Positions 22,549-31,624 of a stretch of 40,334 nt of DNA are shown piece by piece. The notes beneath the pieces are model-generated. The model was given only the letters and a program-made list of their open reading frames with translations, was not told the DNA's origin and did not search any database. The number at the start of each line of letters is the position of its first letter. Position 1 is the first letter of the stretch. This DNA is from Streptomyces sp. TRM68367 (lineage in GTDB: Bacteria; Actinomycetota; Actinomycetes; Streptomycetales; Streptomycetaceae), in NCBI RefSeq assembly GCF_014495685.1, contig NZ_JACTVI010000075.1:1-40334 (forward strand), given 5' to 3'. A program made the translations under genes and the position numbers.

Positions 22549-24072
22549 GTGCCTCATACCATCGACGAAGCCTTCACGGCCCTACCCCTACGTGCCCTCG
22601 CCGACGCCGCGCTCGCACGCGCGCGTGCGCTGGGGGCCGAGCACGCGGACTTCCGGTTCGAGCGGGTGCGCAACGCGTCCTGGCGGCTGAGGGACGCAAA
22701 GCCCGCCGGGTCGTCGGACACCACCGACCTCGGGTACGCCGTGCGAGTCGTGCACGGCAGTACGTGGGGCTTCGCGTCCGGCGTGGACCTGAGCCTGGAC
22801 GCCGCGGCCAAGGTCGCCTCGCAGGCCGTGGCGATGGCGAAGCTGTCCGCGCAGGTGATAAAGGCGGCCGGGTCGGACGAGCGGGTGGAGCTGGCCGACG
22901 AGCCCGTGCACGCCGACAAGACGTGGATCTCGTCGTACGAGATCGATCCGTTCACGGTGCCCGACGTGGAGAAGGCCGGGCTGATGGCGGAGTGGAGCGC
23001 GCGGCTGCTGGCGGCCGACGGGGTCGATCATGTCGACGCCTCGCTGCTCACCGTGCATGAGAACAAGTTCTACGCCGACACGGCCGGGACCGTGACCACG
23101 CAGCAGCGGGTGCGCCTGCATCCGGTGTTCACGGCCGTGTCGGTGGACGAGTCGAGCGGCGAGTTCGAATCGATGCGCACGATCGCGCCACCCGTCGGAC
23201 GCGGCTGGGAGTACCTGCGGGGCACCGGCTGGGACTGGGACGGCGAGCTGGAGCGGATCCCCGAGCTGCTCGCCGAGAAGATGCGCGCGCCGAGCGTGGA
23301 GCCGGGCCTGTACGACCTGGTCGTGGACCCGTCCAACCTGTGGCTGACGATCCACGAGTCCATCGGGCACGCGACGGAACTGGACCGCGCGCTCGGCTAC
23401 GAGGCCGCGTACGCGGGGACCTCCTTCGCGACCTTCGACCAGATCGGCAAGCTGAAGTACGGCTCGGAGCTGATGAACGTCACCGGTGACCGCACCGCCG
23501 AGCACGGCCTCGCGACCGTCGGGTACGACGACGAGGGCGTCGAGGCGCAGTCCTGGGACCTGGTGAAGGACGGCACGCTGGTCGGCTACCAGCTGGACCG
23601 GCGGATCGCGAAGCTGACCGGGTTCGAGCGGTCCAACGGGTGCGCGTACGCGGATTCGCCGGGGCACGTGCCGGTGCAGCGCATGGCCAACGTGTCGTTG
23701 CGGCCGGATCCGGCCGGGATGTCGACCGCGGACCTGATCGGCGGGGTCGACCGGGGGATCTACGTCGTCGGGGACCGGTCGTGGTCCATCGACATGCAGC
23801 GCTACAACTTCCAGTTCACCGGGCAGCGCTTCTTCAGGATCGAGAACGGGCGGCTCGCCGGGCAGCTGCGGGACGTCGCCTACCAGGCGACGACCACCGA
23901 CTTCTGGGGCTCCATGGCCGCCCTCGGGGGTCCGCAGACGTACGTCCTGGGCGGCGCGTTCAACTGCGGCAAGGCGCAGCCGGGGCAGGTCGCGGCGGTC
24001 TCGCACGGGTGCCCGTCCGCCCTGTTCAAGGGAGTCAACATCCTCAACACGACGCAGGAGGCCGGTCGATGA
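22549..24072 (+). CDS. TldD/PmbA family metalloprotease (TldD subunit)
   Basis: TldD with TldE forms a heterodimeric zinc protease that in E. coli matures microcin B17 and degrades CcdA. The 507-residue protein starts at GTG 22549, behind GGGAGAG. It carries the TldD zinc motif HESIGH (residues 269-274, H-E-x3-H), LDRALGYEAAYAGTSF and, near the C-terminus, GSMAALGGPQTYVLGGAFNCGKAQPGQ. It overlaps the partner gene by four bases (ATGA), so both are produced together. The client peptide in Streptomyces is unknown; no RiPP precursor was seen nearby. Confidence 0.93.
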   Translation: MPHTIDEAFTALPLRALADAALARARALGAEHADFRFERVRNASWRLRDAKPAGSSDTTDLGYAVRVVHGSTWGFASGVDLSLDAAAKVASQAVAMAKLSAQVIKAAGSDERVELADEPVHADKTWISSYEIDPFTVPDVEKAGLMAEWSARLLAADGVDHVDASLLTVHENKFYADTAGTVTTQQRVRLHPVFTAVSVDESSGEFESMRTIAPPVGRGWEYLRGTGWDWDGELERIPELLAEKMRAPSVEPGLYDLVVDPSNLWLTIHESIGHATELDRALGYEAAYAGTSFATFDQIGKLKYGSELMNVTGDRTAEHGLATVGYDDEGVEAQSWDLVKDGTLVGYQLDRRIAKLTGFERSNGCAYADSPGHVPVQRMANVSLRPDPAGMSTADLIGGVDRGIYVVGDRSWSIDMQRYNFQFTGQRFFRIENGRLAGQLRDVAYQATTTDFWGSMAALGGPQTYVLGGAFNCGKAQPGQVAAVSHGCPSALFKGVNILNTTQEAGR

Positions 24073-25487
24073 GCGCGCGTGTGCCTGACGGCATTACTTC
24101 GTTGACGAGCAAGCCGCACGAGATCGTCGAGCGGGCCCTGGAGCTGTCCCGGGCGGACGGGTGTGTCGTCATCGCCGACGAGCACTCGACCGCCAATCTG
24201 CGCTGGGCGGGCAACGCCCTGACCACCAACGGTGTCACGCGCGGGCGCACGCTCACCGTGGTCGCGACGGTCGACGGCAAGGAGGGCACGGCCTCGGGGG
24301 TCGTGTCACGGTCGGCCGTGACCGCCGACGAGCTGGAGCCGCTCGTCCGGGCCGCCGAGGCCGCCGCGCGCGGTGCCGGGCCCGCCGAGGACGCGCAGCC
24401 GCTGGTCGACGGCGTGGCGCAGTCGCCCGAGTTCACGGAGGCGCCCGCCGAGACCTCGTCGGCGGTGTTCGCCGACTTCGCGCCGGCGCTCGGTGAGGCC
24501 TTCGCACGCGCGCGTGCGGGCGGTCGGGAGTTGTACGGCTTCGCCAACCACGAGCTGGTGTCGACGTACGTGGGCACGTCGGCGGGGCTGCGGCTGCGGC
24601 ACGACCAGCCGGGCGGGACGCTGGAGCTGAACGCCAAGTCGCCGGACCGCACCCGGTCGGCGTGGGCGGGCCGGTCGACCCGGGACTTCAAGGACGTCGA
24701 CCCGGCCGCGCTGGACGCGGAGCTGGCCGTACGGCTGGGCTGGGCCGAGCGGCGGGTCGAGCTGCCCGCGGGCCGCTACGAGACGCTGCTGCCGCCGACC
24801 GCGGTCGCGGACCTGCTGATCTACCAGCTGTGGTCGGCGTCGGGCCGGGACGCGGCCGAGGGGCGCACGGTGTTCTCCAAGCCGGGCGGCGGCACCCGCG
24901 TGGGCGAGAAGCTGACCGAGCTGCCGCTGACCCTGCGCAGCGACCCGGACGAGCCGGGCCTGGAGTCGGCGCCGTTCGTGATCGCGCACTCCTCCGGGGG
25001 CGATCAGTCGGTGTTCGACAACGGCCTGCCGCTCACGGCGACCGACTGGGTGCGCGAGGGCCGGCTGACGCATCTGACGACCAGCAGGCACAGCGCGGGC
25101 CTGACCGGGCTGCCGGTGGCGCCGGGGATCGACAACCTGATCCTGGACGGCGGCGAGGACCGCTCCCTGGGCGAGATGGTCACCGGTACCGAGCGCGGGT
25201 TGCTGCTGACCTGCCTCTGGTACATCCGCGAGGTCGACCCGGCCACCCTGCTGCTCACCGGCCTGACCCGGGACGGCGTTTACCTGGTCGAGAACGGCGA
25301 GGTGACCGGCGAGGTGAACAACTTCCGGTTCAACGAGTCGCCGGTGGGCCTGCTGGGCCGGGCGACGGAGGCGGGCCGTACGGAGATGACGCTGCCGCGG
25401 GAGTGGGGCGACTGGTTCACCAGGGCGGCGATGCCGGCGCTGCGGGTACCGGATTTCAATATGAGCTCTGTCAGTCGGGGCGTATAA
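24069..25487 (+). CDS. TldD/PmbA family protein (TldE/PmbA subunit)
   Basis: The 472-residue partner lacks the H-E-x3-H zinc motif, as expected for TldE, the non-catalytic half. Family blocks are NLRWAGNALTTNGVTRG, GFANHELVSTYVGTSAG, ATDWVREGRLTHL and WYIREVDPATLLLTGLTRDGVYLVENGEV. It starts at ATG 24069, overlapping the TldD stop, so the subunits are translationally coupled. tyrS follows 66 bp downstream in the same direction and may be partly read from this operon. Confidence 0.92.
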   Translation: MSARVPDGITSLTSKPHEIVERALELSRADGCVVIADEHSTANLRWAGNALTTNGVTRGRTLTVVATVDGKEGTASGVVSRSAVTADELEPLVRAAEAAARGAGPAEDAQPLVDGVAQSPEFTEAPAETSSAVFADFAPALGEAFARARAGGRELYGFANHELVSTYVGTSAGLRLRHDQPGGTLELNAKSPDRTRSAWAGRSTRDFKDVDPAALDAELAVRLGWAERRVELPAGRYETLLPPTAVADLLIYQLWSASGRDAAEGRTVFSKPGGGTRVGEKLTELPLTLRSDPDEPGLESAPFVIAHSSGGDQSVFDNGLPLTATDWVREGRLTHLTTSRHSAGLTGLPVAPGIDNLILDGGEDRSLGEMVTGTERGLLLTCLWYIREVDPATLLLTGLTRDGVYLVENGEVTGEVNNFRFNESPVGLLGRATEAGRTEMTLPREWGDWFTRAAMPALRVPDFNMSSVSRGV

Positions 25488-25553
25488 CCTCGTAGGCGTT
25501 CGCGGTCGGCTGCCATCCGACCGGCCGAAGATCACCGAGGAGACACGAGAACC

Positions 25554-26822
25554 GTGACGGACATCGTCGACGAGCTGAAGTGGCGCGGGCTGTTCGCCCT
25601 GTCCACTGACGAGGACGCTTTGCGCAAGGCGCTCGCGGACGGTCCCGTCACGTTTTATTGCGGTTTCGACCCGACGGCGCCGTCGTTGCACGTGGGGCAC
25701 CTGGTGCAGGTGCTCACCGTGCGTCGGCTCCAGCAGGCAGGCCACCGGCCGCTGGCGCTGGTCGGCGGGGCCACGGGCCTGATCGGCGACCCGCGCCCGA
25801 CGGCGGAGCGCACGCTGAACGACCCGGAGACGGTCAAGGGCTGGGTGGAGAAGCTGCGCCGCCAGATCGAGCCGTTCCTGTCCTTCGAGGGTGAGAACGC
25901 CGCGGTCATGGTCAACAACCTCGACTGGACCGAGGGCCTGTCGGCGATCGAGTTCCTGCGGGACATCGGTAAGCACTTCCGCGTCAACAAAATGCTTACG
26001 AAAGACTCCGTCGCCCGGCGCCTGGAGTCCTCCGAGGGCGTCAGCTACACGGAGTTCAGCTACCAGATCCTGCAGGGCATGGACTTCCTCCAGCTGTACC
26101 GCCGGTACGGCTGCACGTTCCAGCAGGGCGGCAGCGACCAGTGGGGCAACCTCACGGCAGGCCTGGACCTGATCCACAAGCTGGAGCCGCACGCCGACGT
26201 GCACGCCTACGCCACGCCGCTGATGACTAAGGCGGACGGCACCAAGATCGGCAAGACCGAGGGCGGGGCCGTCTGGCTCGACCCGGAGATGACGACGCCG
26301 TACGCGTTCTACCAGTTCTGGCTGAACGTGGACGACCGGGACATCTCGCGGTACATGCGCATCCTGTCCTTCAGGTCCCGTGCGGAGCTGGAGGAGCTGG
26401 AGCAGCAGACCGAGGAGCGCCCGCAGGCCCGGGCCGCGCAGCGGGCGCTGGCCGAGGAGCTGACCACGCTGGTGCACGGCGCCGACCAGACGGCCGCAGT
26501 GATCGCCGCGTCACGGGCCCTGTTCGGCCAGGGCGAGCTGGCGGAGCTGGACGAGCGGACCCTGGACGCCGCCCTGTCCGAGGTGCCGCACATCCAGGTG
26601 ACCGAGCTCGGCCCGGTCGTGGACCTGTTCGCAGAGGTCGGCCTGGTGCCCAGCAAGTCGGCGGCACGCCGCACGGTCAAGGAGGGCGGCGCGTACGTGA
26701 ACAACGCCAAGGTCGCCGCCGAGGACGCGGTCCCCGGCAAGGAGGACCTGCTGCACGAGCGCTGGCTGGTGCTGCGCCGGGGCAAGAAGAACCTGGCGGC
26801 GGTGGAGGTCACCAGCGGCTGA
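25554..26822 (+). CDS. tyrS: Tyrosyl-tRNA synthetase
   Basis: The 422-residue class I synthetase has the HIGH motif as HVGH (46-49), the tyrosine pocket around FYCGFDPTAPSLHVG, SYTEFSYQILQGMDF and the KMSKS-equivalent KIGKTE. The C-terminal S4 RNA-binding domain is at SKSAARRTVKEGGAYVNN. It starts at GTG 25554 after GAGGAG. Two short patches use codons rare in this genome: ACG TTT TAT near 25651, and AAA ATG CTT ACG AAA near 25990, at the tRNA/tyrosine-binding region. No T-box leader was seen. Confidence 0.97.
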   Translation: MTDIVDELKWRGLFALSTDEDALRKALADGPVTFYCGFDPTAPSLHVGHLVQVLTVRRLQQAGHRPLALVGGATGLIGDPRPTAERTLNDPETVKGWVEKLRRQIEPFLSFEGENAAVMVNNLDWTEGLSAIEFLRDIGKHFRVNKMLTKDSVARRLESSEGVSYTEFSYQILQGMDFLQLYRRYGCTFQQGGSDQWGNLTAGLDLIHKLEPHADVHAYATPLMTKADGTKIGKTEGGAVWLDPEMTTPYAFYQFWLNVDDRDISRYMRILSFRSRAELEELEQQTEERPQARAAQRALAEELTTLVHGADQTAAVIAASRALFGQGELAELDERTLDAALSEVPHIQVTELGPVVDLFAEVGLVPSKSAARRTVKEGGAYVNNAKVAAEDAVPGKEDLLHERWLVLRRGKKNLAAVEVTSG

Positions 26823-26886
26823 AGCAGGCGTACAGCGGCCCTGCGGACGTACGAGAGGGGCGGTCTCGGTGCCGGAGGCCGTCCCG

Positions 26887-27162
26887 TCAGGCTCTCCGCC
26901 TTTTACCCCGGACCGCCATGTACGCCCTGTCGCCGAGGCCGACGAGGATGACCGCGGCCACCAGCTGGAATGCGTGGCGCCACCAGTCGATGCCCGACGT
27001 CGCATCGACACCGGCCGCCCGTGCGACCGCGTTGCCGCCGATCGCACCGAGCATGCCCAGGATTGTGGTCAGCCACAGCGGGATGTGCTGTTTGCCCGGG
27101 ATAACCGCCTTGGCGATCAGACCGAGCACGAGTCCCACGATGATCGCCCACAACCAGCCCAT
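26887..27162 (-). CDS. GlsB/YeaQ/YmgE family membrane protein
   Basis: The 91-residue protein has three hydrophobic helices. It has the family pattern MGWLWAIIVGLVLGLIAKAV, IPGKQHIPLW, TTILGMLGAIGGNAVA, and ends in a basic tail (GKRRRA). These transglycosylase-associated-like proteins are stress-related in other bacteria; no enzymatic role is established. It starts at ATG 27162 behind GGAGG and converges on tyrS. Confidence 0.9.
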   Translation of the reverse strand: MGWLWAIIVGLVLGLIAKAVIPGKQHIPLWLTTILGMLGAIGGNAVARAAGVDATSGIDWWRHAFQLVAAVILVGLGDRAYMAVRGKRRRA

Positions 27163-27426
27163 GGCTGCCTCCTCGTCCGGCTCGACGTGCGCACTACGGC
27201 CAGTGTGGGACCGTCCGCCCTGCGGCGCATGCCGGGGCGGGGCCATCCGACGGACCCCCGACTACACAGGACGGCGCAGGTCGTTCGCCCGGGCGGCAGG
27301 GGCCCCGGTCTCGTAGGCGGCGCAGGTGCGGCGTAACGTGGAACCTGTCCGGGTTCGGTTTCCCCGACCGGCCGCGGACGGGTTGCGGGGCGGGGCGGGT
27401 CCGATACGGGCGGATGGTGGAATGTG

Positions 27427-27825
27427 ATGCGGAAGCTGCACGGCGGTGACAACACCCAGGTTTTCCGGATCACCGGAGCCCGGGCCGGACTACACGAAGA
27501 TGTGCGCGGACGGCAGCGCCGGTATGTCATCTCGATGTCCATCCGCACGGTCTCGGTGATCCTCGCGGCCACACTCTGGAATGTCGAACGGCACGTGGCG
27601 ATCGTGGCGTTGGTGCTCGGTGCGGTGCTCCCCTACATCGCCGTGGTGATCGCCAACGCGGGGCGCGAAAACGCGCCGTCTCTGCCGTCGACGTTCGTGA
27701 CGGCGCCGACGCCGCCGATGATCGCGCCGCCGCGGACGAATGACGGTACGGCTGAATCAGTCCCGGAAGATGCGGCGTCGGACCCGGCGCCGGGCGTACG
27801 AAGCGAGCCGCACGAGCGGTCGTGA
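27427..27825 (+). CDS. DUF3099 membrane protein
   Basis: The product of 132 residues has the DUF3099 core: VFRITGARAGLHEDVRGRQRRY, then two membrane helices (ISMSIRTVSVILAATLW and HVAIVALVLGAVLPYIAVVIANAG). A Pro/Glu-rich disordered tail follows. Function is unknown. The GTG three bases upstream (27424) could equally be the start; both share the weak upstream GGATGGTGG. Confidence 0.85.
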   Translation: MRKLHGGDNTQVFRITGARAGLHEDVRGRQRRYVISMSIRTVSVILAATLWNVERHVAIVALVLGAVLPYIAVVIANAGRENAPSLPSTFVTAPTPPMIAPPRTNDGTAESVPEDAASDPAPGVRSEPHERS

Positions 27826-27971
27826 CTGCCGGAAAACGGTCACAAGCGGAAGCCAGCTCCCCGCCAAGCTCAGGAAAAGCTCAGATCAATCATGTTGTTC
27901 CGGTGCCGGGGGGCGGGTCGGCCGTGACATACTTCGTACGCGCTCCGCATCCCCCGTCGGAGCGACGGACC

Positions 27972-28014
27972 GACGCCGGGCAGCTCCCCCCGTGGCTGCT
28001 CGGCGTCGCCTTTT
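27972..28014 (+). terminator. Intrinsic terminator between the DUF3099 gene and the 69-residue gene
   Basis: GACGCCGGGCAGC and GCTGCTCGGCGTC form a 13-bp stem with one G-T pair and a ten-base loop, followed by GCCTTTT. It ends 23 bp before the next start, so it could also act as an attenuator for that gene. Confidence 0.7.
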
Positions 28015-28037
28015 GTGTAGACCTGTGAGACGAAGCT

Positions 28038-28247
28038 GTGAGTGACACGATCTGTTCTGCCAAGGGTTGTCGGGCCGGCGCCGTGTGGGTGCTGGCGTGG
28101 AACAACCCGAAGATTCATACGCCGGAGCGGCGTAAGACGTGGGTGGCGTGCGAGGAGCACCGGGAGCATTTGTCCCAGTTTCTTGGGATGCGGGGGTTTT
28201 TGAAGGATGTTGTGCTGCTGGAGGAGTGGGAAGCGCGGGGGGTTTGA
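28038..28247 (+). CDS. Small conserved protein with Cys/His metal-site pattern
   Basis: The 69-residue protein starts at GTG 28038. It contains ICSAKGC, WNNPKIHTPERRKTWVACEEHREHLSQFL and GFLKDV. The C-x4-C and C-x2-H-x2-H pattern suggests a small zinc-binding domain. I recall homologues in many actinobacteria, sometimes mislabelled acetone carboxylase, but no function is known to me. Its codon use is less GC-biased than its neighbours (TTT CTT GGG, TTT TTG AAG GAT GTT). It lies just behind a strong terminator. Confidence 0.8.
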   Translation: MSDTICSAKGCRAGAVWVLAWNNPKIHTPERRKTWVACEEHREHLSQFLGMRGFLKDVVLLEEWEARGV

Positions 28248-28254
28248 GGGCCGG

Positions 28255-28352
28255 TTCGGGGTGGCTTGGGCCGGTCGTCGACTGCCTCGCCGTCGTGGCT
28301 GGTCGCGCCCACGCGGCGGAGCCGCCTGTCGATACAGCCCCGCGCCCCTCAG
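28255..28352. repeat. Streptomyces intergenic repeat (GTCGTGGCTGGTCGCGC type)
   Basis: CGTCGTGGCTGGTCGCGCCC then ACGCGGCGGAGCCGCCTGTC then GATACAGCCCCGCGCCCCTC matches a repeat I know from many Streptomyces intergenic regions. GGCGGAGCCGCC is a palindrome within it. It sits between two converging genes and may act as their terminator. Confidence 0.7.
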
Positions 28353-28361
28353 GGGGTTGCC

Positions 28362-29351
28362 CTAACCGCCGATCGCTGACATGGGGCGGTCGGGCTGGAT
28401 GAACGTCGGGTCGTCGAGGCCCGCGCCTGCCTTCTTGCCCCACATGGCCAGCTTCCAGACGCGGGCTATCTCCTCGTCGGGGGCGCCGTTGCGGAGGGCG
28501 GCGCGTAGGTCCGTTTCCTCCGTGGCGAACAGGCACGTGCGTATCTGGCCGTCGGCGGTGAGGCGGGTGCGGTCGCAGGCCGCGCAGAACGGGCGGGTGA
28601 CCGTGGCGATGACCCCGACGCGGTGCGGGCCGCCGTCGACGAGCCAGCGCTCGGCCGGAGCGGAGCCGCGTGCCTCGTCGCCCTCGGGGGTCAGCTCGAA
28701 GCGGGTGCGCAGGGAGGTCAGGATGTCCCCGGCGGTGATCATGCCCTCGCGCTTCCAGCCGTGCTGGGCGTCCAGCGGCATCTGCTCGATGAAGCGCAGC
28801 TCGAAGTCGTGCTCGACGGCCCAGGCCAGCAGGTCCGGAGCCTCGTCGTCGTTCAGCCCCGGCATCAGGACCGAGTTGATCTTCACGGGGGTCAGGCCGG
28901 CCTCGCGGGCGGCGTGCAGGCCGTCGACGACGTCCTTGTGGCGGTCGCGGCGGGTGAGGGCCTTGAAGACGTCGGGGCGGAGGGTGTCCAGTGAGACGTT
29001 CACCCGGTCCAGGCCCGCCGCCTTCAGAGCGGCCGCCGTGCGCCCCAGGCCGATGCCGTTGGTGGTCAGCGACATCTGGGGGCGCGGCTCGAGGGCCGCA
29101 ACGCGCTCGACTATGCCGGGCAGGCCGGGGCGCAGCAGGGGCTCGCCGCCGGTGAAGCGGACCTCCTCGATGCCGAGGCAGGTCACGGCGATGTCGATCA
29201 GGCGGACGATCTCGTCGTCCGTGAGGAGGTCGGGCTTGGCCAGCCACTGCAGGCCCTCCTCGGGCATGCAGTACGTGCACCGCAGATTGCAGCGGTCCGT
29301 GAGCGAGACCCTCAGATCGGTTGCCACTCGGCCGTAGGTGTCGATGAGCAC
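28362..29351 (-). CDS. moaA: GTP 3',8-cyclase (MoaA), molybdenum cofactor synthesis
   Basis: This radical-SAM enzyme makes 3',8-cyclo-GTP, the first step to molybdopterin. The 329-residue protein has the radical-SAM cluster C-x3-C-x2-C (Cys21, 25, 28 in CNLRCTYC), FTGGEPLLRPGL, and the second cluster region FCAACDRTRLTADG with CLFATEE. It ends in the diagnostic Gly-Gly (SAIGG). The GTG start at 29351 follows GGGAGGGGG. No other moa genes are in the window. A terminator isolates it from the symporter operon upstream. Confidence 0.96.
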   Translation of the reverse strand: MLIDTYGRVATDLRVSLTDRCNLRCTYCMPEEGLQWLAKPDLLTDDEIVRLIDIAVTCLGIEEVRFTGGEPLLRPGLPGIVERVAALEPRPQMSLTTNGIGLGRTAAALKAAGLDRVNVSLDTLRPDVFKALTRRDRHKDVVDGLHAAREAGLTPVKINSVLMPGLNDDEAPDLLAWAVEHDFELRFIEQMPLDAQHGWKREGMITAGDILTSLRTRFELTPEGDEARGSAPAERWLVDGGPHRVGVIATVTRPFCAACDRTRLTADGQIRTCLFATEETDLRAALRNGAPDEEIARVWKLAMWGKKAGAGLDDPTFIQPDRPMSAIGG

Positions 29352-29460
29352 TGGGGCCCCCTCCCTCGACGCGGATCGACGCGGAGCACATCTCCTCCAC
29401 ACCTGCGAGCCTACGTGACCCCACTGACAACTCCACAGCCCCGATCCCCACGAGGCAGGG

Positions 29461-29496
29461 CACGGCCCCGTCGTAGAGAGCTACGACGGGGCCGTG
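29461..29496 (-). terminator. Very strong terminator of the symporter operon
   Basis: CACGGCCCCGTCGTAG and CTACGACGGGGCCGTG form a 16-bp perfect stem with an AGAG loop, 12 bp past the symporter stop codon. Confidence 0.9.
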
Positions 29497-29508
29497 TGGA
29501 GGTGATGC

Positions 29509-31134
29509 TCAGTGGGCGCCGGTGCCGGTCAGGGACCGGACCTCCAGCTCCGCGTACTTCTTGGTGTCGGGCTCCTCCTTGGACAGGACCGTGCCGAGCC
29601 AGCCCATGAGGAAGCCGAACGGAATGGAGATGATGCCCGGGTTCTTCAGCGGGAACCAGGCGAAGTCGACCTCGGGGAACATCGCCTTGGGGTCGCCGGA
29701 GACGACGGGCGAGAACAGCACCAGGCCGACGGCGACGATGAGGCCGCCGTAGATCGACCACAGCGCGCCCTGGGTGGTGAACCGCTTCCAGAACAGGCTG
29801 TAGAGGATGGTCGGCAGGTTGGCGGAGGCCGCGACCGCGAAGGCCAGGGCGACCAGGCCGGCGACGTTCAGGTCGCGGGCGAGGGCGCCCAGCAGGATGG
29901 AGACGGCGCCGATGCCGATGGTGGCCAGCCGGGCCGCCCGGACCTCCTCCTTCTCGCTGGCCTTGCCCTTCTTGATGACGTTCGCGTAGATGTCGTGCGC
30001 GAACGACGAGGACGAGGCCAGGGTCAGGCCGGCGACCACCGCGAGGATCGTCGCGAAGGCCACCGCCGAGATGGTGGCGAGCAGGATCGCGCCCCAGGCC
30101 GAGTCGACGCCGCCCAGATGCAGGGCGAGCAGTGGTGCGGCGGTGTTGCCGGACGGGTTGGAGGCGATGATCTCGTCCTGGGAGATCAGTGCAGCGGCGC
30201 CGAAGCCGAGCGCGATGGTCATCAGGTAGAAGCCGCCGATGATGCCGATCGCCCAGTTCACGGACTTCCGGGCGGCCTTGGCGTTGGGCACCGTGTAGAA
30301 GCGGATCAGGATGTGCGGCAGGCCGGCGGTGCCGAGCACCAGGGCGATGCCGAGAGAGATGAAGTCCAGCTTGGAGGTGCCGCTCCCACCGTAGTTGAGG
30401 CCGGGCTCCAGGAAGGCGGCGCCCTTGCCGCTGTTCTCGGCGGCCTTGCCGAGCAGGTCGGAGATGTTGAAGTTGAACTTCAGCAGCACCAGGAAGGTGA
30501 TCAGGATCGTGCCGCTGATGAGCAGCACGGCCTTGACCATCTGGACCCAGGTGGTGCCCTTCATGCCGCCGATGGAGACGTACACGATCATCAGGACGCC
30601 GACCAGGGCGACGATGAGGACCTTACCGGCGTCGGAGGTGATGCCGAGCAGCAGCGAGACCAGGACGCCGGCGCCCGCCATCTGGGCCAGCAGGTAGAAG
30701 ATCGACACGACGATGGTCGACGTACCGGCGGCCGTGCGCACCGGGCGCTGGCGCATCCGGTAGGCGAGGACGTCACCCATGGTGTAGCGGCCGGAGTTCC
30801 TGAGCGGCTCGGCGACCAGGAGCAGGGCGACCAGCCAGGCGACCAGGAAGCCGATGGAGTACAGGAAGCCGTCGTAACCGAAGAGGGCGATGGCGCCCGC
30901 GATGCCGAGGAAGGACGCGGCGGACATGTAGTCGCCGGAGACGGCCAGGCCGTTCTGGAAGGCGCTGAACTGGCGGCCGCCGGCATAGAAGTCGGCGGCG
31001 TCCTTGGTCTGGCGGCCCGCCCAGACGGTGATGCCCAGGGTCGCGAGAACGAACAGGGCGAACAGGGTAATGATCAGCGGGCGGTGCTCGCTGGCCTCGT
31101 TGGCGGCCAGGACACTCTGCTGCGCGATGTTCAT
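29509..31134 (-). CDS. Sodium/solute symporter (ActP/MctC-like, monocarboxylate)
   Basis: The 541-residue protein has about thirteen membrane helices and the SSS-family pattern: DAADFYAGGRQFSAFQNGLAVSGDYMSAASFLGIAG, GRYTMGDVLAYR, GTAGLPHILIRFYTVPNAKAARKS and ASSSSFAHDIYANV. The family takes up acetate, pyruvate or propionate with sodium or protons. The start at ATG 31134 overlaps the DUF485 gene by four bases, the standard actP pairing. The pair has its own terminator. Confidence 0.93.
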   Translation of the reverse strand: MNIAQQSVLAANEASEHRPLIITLFALFVLATLGITVWAGRQTKDAADFYAGGRQFSAFQNGLAVSGDYMSAASFLGIAGAIALFGYDGFLYSIGFLVAWLVALLLVAEPLRNSGRYTMGDVLAYRMRQRPVRTAAGTSTIVVSIFYLLAQMAGAGVLVSLLLGITSDAGKVLIVALVGVLMIVYVSIGGMKGTTWVQMVKAVLLISGTILITFLVLLKFNFNISDLLGKAAENSGKGAAFLEPGLNYGGSGTSKLDFISLGIALVLGTAGLPHILIRFYTVPNAKAARKSVNWAIGIIGGFYLMTIALGFGAAALISQDEIIASNPSGNTAAPLLALHLGGVDSAWGAILLATISAVAFATILAVVAGLTLASSSSFAHDIYANVIKKGKASEKEEVRAARLATIGIGAVSILLGALARDLNVAGLVALAFAVAASANLPTILYSLFWKRFTTQGALWSIYGGLIVAVGLVLFSPVVSGDPKAMFPEVDFAWFPLKNPGIISIPFGFLMGWLGTVLSKEEPDTKKYAELEVRSLTGTGAH

Positions 31135-31487
31135 GCGCCGCCCTCCATCCGGGACTTGATCGCCTGGGCCTTGGGGTCGAGCTTGGCGTTGGCGTGTCGC
31201 TCGTACCACCAGGCGATGAGGAACGTGGTGACGAACTGGGCGATTCCGAACACGAACGCCACGTTGATGTTGCCGAACAGCTTGGCGCCCATGAAGTCGC
31301 CCGCGTAGTTCGACAGCAGCACGTACAGCAGGTACCAGGCGATGAAGGCGACGGTCAGCGGAAAGGCGAAGGAGCGGTAGGAGCGGCGCAGTTCACCGAA
31401 CTCCGCGCTCTCCTGCACCTCGGCGAACTCCTCGGGTGAGGGGAGTTTGTGTTGCTCTTTCGAGGGGGGCGGTGCGTCGGTGGACAC
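31131..31487 (-). CDS. DUF485 membrane protein, symporter partner
   Basis: The 118-residue protein has the DUF485 layout. There is a polar N-terminus, FGELRRSYRSFAFPLTVAF at the first helix, VLLSNYAGDFMG, a second helix (NINVAFVFGIAQFVTTFLIAWWY), and a basic end. DUF485 proteins always accompany acetate-type symporters and may assist assembly or regulation. The start is a GTG at 31487 (MSTDAPPP). The symporter start lies within its stop codon region (ATGA). Confidence 0.9.
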   Translation of the reverse strand: MSTDAPPPSKEQHKLPSPEEFAEVQESAEFGELRRSYRSFAFPLTVAFIAWYLLYVLLSNYAGDFMGAKLFGNINVAFVFGIAQFVTTFLIAWWYERHANAKLDPKAQAIKSRMEGGA

Positions 31488-31624
31488 GGAGTCTCCTCGC
31501 GTTGCGGATACGGTTCACAAAGGGACGGGGCGAGTGTCCTCGCGCTCCCTGCTCAAGGGCACGGCGCCACGCGAGGACCGGTTCAACTGCCCGCCCTTCT
31601 TTCCGAAGACGTTTCGGCAAAACA

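Noticed and set aside
25488..25553. Possible T-box or attenuator ahead of tyrS
   Set aside because: The gap is only 66 bp, with no specifier loop, T-box motif or terminator stem.
27822..28028. 68-codon frame starting in the stop of the DUF3099 gene
   Set aside because: It reads through an intrinsic terminator and has no recognisable protein pattern. The GTGA overlap alone is not enough.
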